Of a DNA stretch of 11,191 nucleotides, positions 6,285-11,191 are shown piece after piece. Each line of letters opens with the position of its first letter. Position 1 is the stretch's first letter. Origin of the DNA: Pseudomonadota bacterium (lineage in GTDB: Bacteria > Pseudomonadota > Gammaproteobacteria > Xanthomonadales > Xanthomonadaceae); assembly GCA_023388955.1 (NCBI GenBank), contig JAEWFH010000058.1, positions 1 to 11,191 on the forward strand, given 5' to 3'. The position numbers and the translations under genes are program-made. A model generated the notes under the pieces. It worked only from the letters and a program-made list of their open reading frames with translations, made no database searches and was not told the origin of the DNA.

Positions 6285-8570
6285 TCAGGACATCGTAGCG
6301 CCGGCCGGCGGCTGGAAGCGGCGCAGGCGCAGCGCGTTGCCGAGCACGAACACGCTCGACAGCGACATCGCCCCGGCGGCGAAGATCGGCGACAACAGGA
6401 TGCCGAAGGCCGGGTACAGCACGCCGGCCGCGACCGGGATCAGCGCGGTGTTGTAGGCGAAGGCCCAGAACAGGTTCTGGCGGATGTTGCCCAGGGTCGC
6501 CTGCGACAGCGCGATCGCCGTCGGCACGCCCTGCAGGTTGCCCGACATCAGCACCACGTCGGCCGACTCCACCGCCACGTCGGTACCGGTGCCGATCGCC
6601 AGGCCGACGTCGGCCTCGGCCAGCGCCGGTGCGTCGTTGATGCCGTCGCCGACGAAGGCGAGCGTGCCGTGGCTGGCGCGCAGGCGTTGCACGGCCTCGA
6701 CCTTGCCGGCCGGCAGCACCTCGGCGACGACCTCGTCGATGCCCAGCTGGTCGGCGATCGCCCGCGCGGTGCGCTCGTTGTCGCCGGTGATCATCGCCAC
6801 CTTCAGGCCCAGGTCGTGCAGGGCGTCGATCGCCGCCTTCGAGCTGGGCTTGATCGGGTCGGACACCGCCACGATCGCGGCCAGCCGGCCGTCGAGGGCG
6901 GCGTACAGCGGCGACTTTCCCTCGCTGCCCAGCCGCTGCGCGGAGGCGGCGAACGGTGCGACGTCCAGGCCCAGCTCGCGCATCCAGCGGTCGGCGCCGA
7001 CCTCAACACGCACGCCGTCCACCACTGCGCGCACGCCCATGCCGGTGACCGACTCGAAATCCGCCAGCGCCGGCAGCGTGAGGCCCTCGTCTTCCGCGGC
7101 GGTCACGATCGCCCGGGCAATGGGGTGCTCGGAGCGCGACTCCACCGCGGCCACCGCGGCCAGCACCCGGGCGCGCTCGAAGCCTTCCGCCACCTCCAGG
7201 TCGGTCAGCACCGGATGGCCTTCGGTCAGCGTGCCGGTCTTGTCGACCGCCACCACCCGCGCGTCCTTGAGCAGTTGCAGCGCCTCGCCCTTGCGGAACA
7301 GCACGCCCAGCTCGGCGCCGCGGCCGGTGCCGACCATGATCGAGGTCGGGGTGGCCAGGCCCATGGCGCATGGGCAGGCGATGATCAGCACCGCCACCGC
7401 ATTGACCAGGGCGAAGCTCAGCGCCGGCGACGGGCCGAACACCAGCCACACCAGGAAGGTCAGCAGCGCCGCCCCCATCACCGCCGGCACGAACCACAGC
7501 GTGACCTTGTCCACCAGCGCCTGGATCGGCAGCTTGGCGCCCTGGGCCTGCTCCACCATGCGGATGATCTGCGCCAGCATGGTCTGCCCGCCCACCGCGG
7601 TCGCGCGCAGGGTGAAGGCGCCGGTCTGGTTGACCGTGCCGCCGACCACCCCGCTGCCGGTGCCCTTCTCCACCGGGACCGGCTCGCCGGTGATCATCGA
7701 CTCGTCGACGTAGCTGGCGCCCTCGACGACCTCGCCATCCACCGGCACCCGCTCGCCGGGACGCACCTCGACCACGTCGCCTTCGGCCACCTGCTCGACC
7801 GGAAGGTCGACCAGGCGACCGTCCCGGCGCACATGGGCGACCCGGGCCTGCAGCCCGACCAGGCGCTTGATCGCCTCCGAGGTGCGGCCCTTCGCGCGGG
7901 CCTCCAGCCAGCGGCCCAGCAGCACCAGCGCGACGATCACCGCCGCCGCCTCGTAGTACACGTTGACCGTGCCGGCCGGCAGCAACCCCGGCAGGAAGGT
8001 CGCGACCACCGAGTAGCCCCAGGCCGCGGCGGTGCCGACGGCCACCAGCGAGTTCATGTCCGGCGCCAGCCGCGCCAGCGCCGGGAAGCCCTTGAGGTAG
8101 AAGCGCCGGCCCGGGACCGCCAGCACCAGCGTGGTCAGCACGAACTGCAGGTACCAGCTCGCCTGCATGCCGATGGTGCGCTCGATGAGCCCGTGCATGC
8201 CGGGCACCAGGTGCGCGCCCATCTCCAGCAGGAACACCGGCAGCGCCAACGCGGTGGCCAGCAACAGGTCGCGCCGCAGCCCCTCGCGCTCAGCGTCCCT
8301 GCGCTGCGCGGCGGCCTCGTCGTCGGCGCGGGATGCGGCCGTGTCCCCGACCTGGCGGGCTTCATAGCCGGCGCCCTTGATCGCGGCCAGCAGCTCGGCC
8401 GCCCCGGCGCTGCCACGTACCGTGGCCCGCTCGGTGGCCAGGTTGACCGAGGCCTCGGCGACGCCGGGCACCGCCTTGAGTCCGCGCTCGACCCGGCCCA
8501 CGCAGGACGCGCAGGTCATGCCTTCGACGTTGAACTCGACGGTCGTGCCGTCCTGCGGGGAACTGCCCAT
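6285..8570 (-). CDS. copA: Copper-exporting P1B-type ATPase CopA
   Basis: This inner-membrane pump uses ATP to move Cu(I) from cytoplasm to periplasm. The 761 residues contain one N-terminal heavy-metal domain with GMTCASC (17-23). Further on are the actuator TGE loop (294-296), the membrane CPC copper site (399-401) and the phosphorylated Asp in DKTGTLT (D443). The HP motif follows (H482-P483), then TGDN (595-598) and GDGINDAP (641-648). YN (706-707) and MSLSSV (735-740) in the last two helices are the remaining Cu(I) ligand positions of the P1B-1 class. The open frame continues far upstream of the true start; I choose the ATG at 8568-8570 because AGGAGGAG (8587-8580) precedes it by 9 nt and a CueR promoter lies just above. 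Genes with a single metal domain are common. Its stop overlaps the cueR region. Confidence 0.97.
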   Translation of the reverse strand: MGSSPQDGTTVEFNVEGMTCASCVGRVERGLKAVPGVAEASVNLATERATVRGSAGAAELLAAIKGAGYEARQVGDTAASRADDEAAAQRRDAEREGLRRDLLLATALALPVFLLEMGAHLVPGMHGLIERTIGMQASWYLQFVLTTLVLAVPGRRFYLKGFPALARLAPDMNSLVAVGTAAAWGYSVVATFLPGLLPAGTVNVYYEAAAVIVALVLLGRWLEARAKGRTSEAIKRLVGLQARVAHVRRDGRLVDLPVEQVAEGDVVEVRPGERVPVDGEVVEGASYVDESMITGEPVPVEKGTGSGVVGGTVNQTGAFTLRATAVGGQTMLAQIIRMVEQAQGAKLPIQALVDKVTLWFVPAVMGAALLTFLVWLVFGPSPALSFALVNAVAVLIIACPCAMGLATPTSIMVGTGRGAELGVLFRKGEALQLLKDARVVAVDKTGTLTEGHPVLTDLEVAEGFERARVLAAVAAVESRSEHPIARAIVTAAEDEGLTLPALADFESVTGMGVRAVVDGVRVEVGADRWMRELGLDVAPFAASAQRLGSEGKSPLYAALDGRLAAIVAVSDPIKPSSKAAIDALHDLGLKVAMITGDNERTARAIADQLGIDEVVAEVLPAGKVEAVQRLRASHGTLAFVGDGINDAPALAEADVGLAIGTGTDVAVESADVVLMSGNLQGVPTAIALSQATLGNIRQNLFWAFAYNTALIPVAAGVLYPAFGILLSPIFAAGAMSLSSVFVLGNALRLRRFQPPAGATMS

Positions 8571-8579
8571 ATCCGGATA

Positions 8580-8587
8580 CTCCTCCT
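8580..8587 (-). promoter_or_regulatory. Ribosome binding site of copA
   Basis: AGGAGGAG on the minus strand, 9 nt before the ATG at 8570. This near-perfect site fixes the copA start within a frame that is open for another 1,080 nt upstream. Confidence 0.85.
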
Positions 8588-8599
8588 GGCGAGGATCAC

Positions 8600-8630
8600 A
8601 GCATGGACCTTGACATCGTGGCAAGGTCAA
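8600..8630 (-). promoter_or_regulatory. CueR-type copA promoter and operator
   Basis: On the minus strand TTGACC (8630-8625) is the -35 and CATGCT (8605-8600) the -10, with a 19-nt spacer. The spacer contains the inverted repeat GACCTTG-N9-CAAGGTC, with arms at 8622-8628 and 8606-8612. An overlong 19-nt spacer with an ACCTTG/CAAGGT dyad between the boxes is the known signature of CueR-controlled promoters. It should silence copA without copper and activate it with Cu(I)-CueR. The leader from here to the copA ATG is about 25-30 nt. Confidence 0.88.
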
Positions 8631-8705
8631 GCGCCGGCATGAGCGACCCACCCGGACGCATGATGCCCACTCCCCCCGTGCCACCGTGCGGCACGCGAAG
8701 CCCCT

Positions 8706-8710
8706 GGAGG
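8706..8710 (+). promoter_or_regulatory. Ribosome binding site of the pirin gene
   Basis: GGAGG lies 4 nt before the ATG at 8715, rather close but on target. It supports this start over the out-of-frame ATGs at 8639 and 8660. Confidence 0.6.
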
Positions 8711-8714
8711 CCAC

Positions 8715-9614
8715 ATGATCGAACTCATCATCCGGCAGCGCAGCCGCGACCTTGGCGCCTTCGAGGTCGGCCGCGTGCTGCCGTTCGCAAAGCAACGCAT
8801 GGTCGGGCCGTACATCTTCTTCGACCGCATGGGGCCCAAGGACCTCGCACCCGGCCTGCCACGCGAAGCGGACGTGCGCCCGCACCCGCACATCGGCCTG
8901 TCGACCATCACCTATCTGTTCGACGGCGAGATCATGCACCGCGACAGCGTCGGCTCCGAGCAGCCGGTCCGGCCGGGCGAGGTGAACTGGATGACCGCCG
9001 GCCGCGGCATCACCCACTCCGAGCGCTTCGAGCGCCTGCGCCGCGAGGGCGGGCCGATCGACGGCGTGCAGCTGTGGGCCGCGTTGCCCGATGAGCGCGA
9101 AGAGATGGATCCCGGCTTCTGGCACTACGGCAGCGACGCGCTGCCCGTGTTCGGGGACGAAGGCATGACCGGACGCCTGATCGCGGGACGGCTTGCGGGC
9201 GTGGAGTCTCCGGTGAAGGTGGACTCGCCGCAGTTTTACGTGCACTGGCAGTTGCGCGCGGGCTCGCGCGCCTCCCTGCCTGCCGAGTACAGCGAGCGCG
9301 CGGTCTACGTCGCCAGCGGTGAGGTGGAGGTGGCCGGCCAGCGGGTCGAGGCCGGGAACATGGCGGTGCTCGCCGCGGGCAAGGCCGCGACGGTCGCCGC
9401 CCACAGCGATGCGGTGGTCATGGCCCTGGGCGGCGAGCCGGTGGGGCCGCGCTGGATCGACTGGAACTTCGTGTCCTCGTCGAAGGAGCGCATCGAGCAG
9501 GCGCGCGAGGACTGGGCCGCCGGCCGGATGAAGCTGCCGGACCTGGACAACGAGGAGTTCATCCCCCTGCCCCCGCGGCTCGGCAGGATGGTCGAACCCG
9601 AGCCGATGTCCTGA
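8715..9614 (+). CDS. Pirin family protein (cupin)
   Basis: Pirins are two-domain cupins with one metal ion; some bacterial members oxidise quercetin or act as regulators, and many have no known role. The product is 299 residues, near the usual 280-300. The four metal ligands are present: H57 and H59 in RPHPHIGLSTITY, and H101 and E103 in GRGITHSERF, almost the same numbers as in human pirin (56, 58, 101, 103). The first cupin spans about 15-125 and the second about 165-260 (FYVHWQLRAGSRASL, then the ERAVYVASGEVEV strand pair). A start at ATG 8715 gives a natural N-terminus. It is divergent from copA, sharing a 144-nt region in which only the copA promoter is recognisable. The downstream neighbours on the same strand are an SDR remnant and an alcohol dehydrogenase, suggesting a redox or electrophile-handling neighbourhood. 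Confidence 0.92.
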   Translation: MIELIIRQRSRDLGAFEVGRVLPFAKQRMVGPYIFFDRMGPKDLAPGLPREADVRPHPHIGLSTITYLFDGEIMHRDSVGSEQPVRPGEVNWMTAGRGITHSERFERLRREGGPIDGVQLWAALPDEREEMDPGFWHYGSDALPVFGDEGMTGRLIAGRLAGVESPVKVDSPQFYVHWQLRAGSRASLPAEYSERAVYVASGEVEVAGQRVEAGNMAVLAAGKAATVAAHSDAVVMALGGEPVGPRWIDWNFVSSSKERIEQAREDWAAGRMKLPDLDNEEFIPLPPRLGRMVEPEPMS

Positions 9615-9655
9615 GCGATGCCGACCGGAGTTTCCACACCCCAGGAGCACTCAAC

Positions 9656-9792
9656 ATGAGGCCGGCGGCAATCCGCAGCGCACGCACGTCGCCGAAGTGA
9701 TCGCGCACGTGATCAGGACGGGTGCTGCCAGCCGCGGGACGGTGAACCTCTACAACGGGGACACGCCGATCGCGGAGGCGGTCCGCAGCTGA
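9656..9792 (+). pseudogene. Remnant of a short-chain dehydrogenase-like (NAD(P)-binding) gene
   Basis: An excellent ribosome site, AGGAG (9643-9647), lies 8 nt before an ATG at 9656, but that frame stops after 14 codons (TGA 9698-9700). A different frame from 9661 to the TGA at 9790-9792 encodes a protein-like tail. It includes HVAEVIAHVIRTG, then VNLYNGDTPIAEAV, which resembles the C-terminus of atypical SDR / NAD(P)H-binding proteins (the GDTPIAEAL-type ending). The start signal and the tail appear to be the two ends of one gene joined out of frame, with the Rossmann core lost. It lies 41 nt after the pirin stop. The coding look of the tail is clear; the SDR label is recognition from memory and moderately sure. 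Confidence 0.6.
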
Positions 9793-9911
9793 GTCCCGGA
9801 TCAGGCTCGGTGGCCCGCCAGGCGCTGACGGTCCGGCCGACTCGCTGAGCTGGTCCATGCAACACACCCGGGCGCACAATCCCTGTCCTCCCCCACCATC
9901 AGGACCACGCC
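9793..9911. other. Leader region of the alcohol dehydrogenase gene
   Basis: These 119 nt separate the SDR remnant from the yahK start. AGGA at 9901-9904, 7 nt before the ATG, is the probable ribosome site. TGGTCC (9851-9856) and CACAAT (9875-9880), 18 nt apart, are a weak promoter candidate. No terminator hairpin or operator dyad stood out. Confidence 0.3.
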
Positions 9912-10955
9912 ATGACCATCAAGGCCTACGGCGCCCACGCCGGCGACCAGCCGCTGGAACCGCTCGACATCACCCGCCGCACGCCGGGTCCGCAGGACGT
10001 GCAGATCGACATCGCCTTCTGCGGCATCTGCCACTCCGACCTGCACCAGGTCCGCTCCGAATGGGCGGGCACCCTGTTCCCCTGCGTGCCGGGGCATGAA
10101 ATCGTCGGCCGGGTCTCCGCGGTGGGTGGCGACGTGTCCGGGTTCAAGGCCGGCGACCTGGTCGGCATCGGCTGCATCGTCGACAGCTGCCGGCACTGCG
10201 AGGAGTGCGCCGACGGGCTGGAGAATTACTGCGACGGCATGGTCGGCACCTACAACGGCCGCACCGGTGACGCGCCCGGCCACACCCTGGGCGGCTACTC
10301 GCAACAGATCGTGGTGGACCAGCGCTACGTGCTGCGCATCCGCCATCCGGAGGACCAGCTCGCCGCCGTCGCGCCGCTGCTGTGCGCGGGCATCACCACC
10401 TGGTCGCCGCTGCGCCATTGGCAGGTCGGTCCGGGCAAGAGGGTCGGCGTGGTCGGCATCGGTGGCCTGGGGCACATGGGCATCAAGCTGGCGCATGCGC
10501 TGGGCGCGCACGTGGTGGCGTTCACCACCTCCGAGTCCAAGCGCGAGGCGGCGCTGGCGCTGGGCGCGGACGAGGTGGTGGTGTCGCGCAACCGGGCCGA
10601 AATGGCCGCGCACGGCAAGAGCCTCGACTTCATCCTCAATACCGTGGCCGCGCCGCATGACCTCGACGCGTTCCTGGCGCTGCTCAAGCGCGACGGCGCC
10701 ATGACCCTGGTCGGCGCCCCGGCCACGCCGCATCCCTCGCCGAACGTGTTCAGCCTGATCATGAAGCGTCGCTCGCTGGCCGGCTCGCTGATCGGCGGCA
10801 TTCCGGAGACCCAGGAGATGCTGGATTTCTGCGCCGGGCACGGGATCGTCGCCGACATCGAGATGATCCGCGCCGAGGAGATCAACGACGCCTACGAGCG
10901 CATGCTCAGGGGCGACGTGAAATACCGCTTCGTGATGGATACCGCGACGCTCTGA
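9912..10955 (+). CDS. yahK: Zinc-dependent NADP(H) alcohol dehydrogenase, YahK type
   Basis: This soluble medium-chain enzyme of the cinnamyl-alcohol-dehydrogenase group reduces a broad range of aldehydes, normally with NADPH. The 347 residues match E. coli YahK closely along their whole length, for example GYSQQIVV (128-135) and DVKYRF near the C-terminus. Catalytic zinc ligands are C40, H62 with E63, and C158. Structural zinc ligands are C93, C96, C99 and C107. The nucleotide-binding GIGGLGHMG is at 182-190, and TTSES (205-209) after the second strand suits NADP(H). The ATG at 9912 follows AGGA (9901-9904) by 7 nt. It faces a broken Old Yellow Enzyme gene across a hairpin. Assignment to the YahK subfamily is strong; its natural substrate here is unknown, with aldehyde detoxification the likely role. 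Confidence 0.95.
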   Translation: MTIKAYGAHAGDQPLEPLDITRRTPGPQDVQIDIAFCGICHSDLHQVRSEWAGTLFPCVPGHEIVGRVSAVGGDVSGFKAGDLVGIGCIVDSCRHCEECADGLENYCDGMVGTYNGRTGDAPGHTLGGYSQQIVVDQRYVLRIRHPEDQLAAVAPLLCAGITTWSPLRHWQVGPGKRVGVVGIGGLGHMGIKLAHALGAHVVAFTTSESKREAALALGADEVVVSRNRAEMAAHGKSLDFILNTVAAPHDLDAFLALLKRDGAMTLVGAPATPHPSPNVFSLIMKRRSLAGSLIGGIPETQEMLDFCAGHGIVADIEMIRAEEINDAYERMLRGDVKYRFVMDTATL

Positions 10956-10972
10956 CCGGAGCCGGGCCCGGA

Positions 10973-10998
10973 GCCGGAGCCGCGGCGGCGGCTCCGGC
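10973..10998. terminator. GC-rich hairpin between convergent genes
   Basis: GCCGGAGCCGC (10973-10983) and GCGGCTCCGGC (10988-10998) form a perfect 11-bp stem with a GGCG loop, 18 nt after the yahK stop. The Old Yellow Enzyme fragment on the other strand stops 8 nt to its right. There is no T-run, so this is a probable bidirectional structural terminator rather than a canonical one. GGAGCCGG-like units just to its left (10958-10978) repeat part of the stem. Confidence 0.55.
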
Positions 10999-11005
10999 AG
11001 CTGGA

Positions 11006-11191
11006 TCAGGGGCCTGCATGCGTGTACGGCGGATAGTCGAGGATCGACGGATGCGACATGCGCCCGACATGCCACAGCTGGGCGAAGATCCGGCCACCAA
11101 CCGCGTGCACCGATTGCGTCGTCAGCCGCCAGCCCTCGACCTGCTGCGGGGTGAAGATGCCCGGGTTGAACAGGTAGCCCTGCCCCTCGCG
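11006..11191 (-). pseudogene. Old Yellow Enzyme (alkene/NemA-type reductase) fragment, cut off at window edge
   Basis: Reading the minus strand from the window edge gives 61 codons to a TGA at 11006-11008. The text REGQGYLFNPGIFTPQQV, then VHAVGGRIFAQLWHVGRMSH, is the FMN-binding OYE barrel region found at about residues 60-110 of NemA-type enzymes, including the QLWHxGRxSH motif. An intact enzyme continues for about 250 more residues. Here it goes straight to PSILDYPPYTHAGP and stops. The LDYP may echo the YTDYP near the C-terminus of intact OYEs, which would make this an internal deletion; that match is very short. No other frame carries the missing part. The start lies outside the window. 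The family call is good and loss of function is very likely. Confidence 0.7.

Noticed and set aside
5475..8642. A 1,055-codon plus-strand open frame opposite copA, cueR and azlC
   Set aside because: The translation is rich in Arg, His, Gly and Gln with no domain or hydrophobic pattern. It is the GC-rich antisense shadow of genes whose motifs are clear.
8677..8695. CGTGCC/GGCACG 6-bp hairpin just before the pirin gene
   Set aside because: It has a short stem and a 7-nt loop, no T-run and no link to a known riboswitch or operator. This is expected by chance at this GC content.
8571..9650. Upstream extension of the copA frame (360 extra codons) across the pirin gene
   Set aside because: It is antisense to a well-supported pirin. 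The ribosome site at 8580-8587 and the CueR promoter place the copA start at 8570.
9851..9880. TGGTCC and CACAAT as a promoter for yahK
   Set aside because: The spacing is right, but the boxes match the consensus at only 3/6 and 4/6, so it is not listed as a promoter.
9801..11075. A 424-codon minus-strand frame opposite yahK
   Set aside because: Low-complexity shadow translation. yahK matches its family over its full length on the other strand.
1..11191. CRISPR array, tRNA, rRNA, insertion sequence, phage or defence genes
   Set aside because: I looked on both strands and saw no regularly spaced repeats, tRNA-like cloverleaf, transposase, integrase or defence-related motif.

Overview
The window is GC-rich (about 70% by eye), densely coding bacterial DNA. 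Signs of a gammaproteobacterium of the Xanthomonadaceae type (Lysobacter, Luteimonas or Stenotrophomonas-like) are a LpxR-type outer-membrane lipid A deacylase, an outer-membrane lipoprotein hydrolase, a CueR-regulated copper exporter, a YahK-type alcohol dehydrogenase and an intergenic palindrome of the ATTCCCGCG type. The lineage is an inference from gene style, not from a marker gene.

Layout, left to right. (1) Plus strand, 5-1774: upp (uracil salvage), a short palindromic repeat, then a LpxR-family lipid A deacylase that starts at TTG. (2) A strong hairpin at 1788-1820 separates it from a long minus-strand block. (3) Minus strand, read from 8570 down to 1811: copA (copper-exporting P1B ATPase), cueR (its copper-sensing MerR activator), azlC and azlD (amino-acid export permease pair), then, after a 65-nt gap, a membrane-anchored DUF4105/Lnb-type protein overlapping by 4 nt with a large lipoprotein alpha/beta hydrolase. 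Upstream of copA is a textbook CueR promoter: TTGACC, a 19-nt spacer, CATGCT, with a 7-bp inverted repeat in the spacer. The first four genes are so tightly packed that copper should induce them all, including azlCD. (4) Plus strand, 8715-10955: a pirin with all four metal ligands, the remains of a short-chain-dehydrogenase-like gene, and a YahK-type zinc alcohol dehydrogenase. (5) At the right edge, on the minus strand, is a broken Old Yellow Enzyme reading frame, separated from the dehydrogenase by a GC-rich hairpin.

The most unusual signal is a pattern of gene loss from the inside. AzlC lacks its second and third membrane segments but stays in frame. The SDR-like gene keeps a perfect ribosome site and start codon, followed immediately by an out-of-frame C-terminal tail. 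The Old Yellow Enzyme fragment runs from its QLWHxGRxSH motif almost directly to a stop. A second point of interest is the translationally coupled pair of an Lnb-type (lipoprotein N-acylation family) membrane protein and a lipoprotein lipase-like hydrolase. I see no CRISPR array, tRNA, rRNA, insertion sequence or defence system, and most of the window is ordinary chromosomal content.
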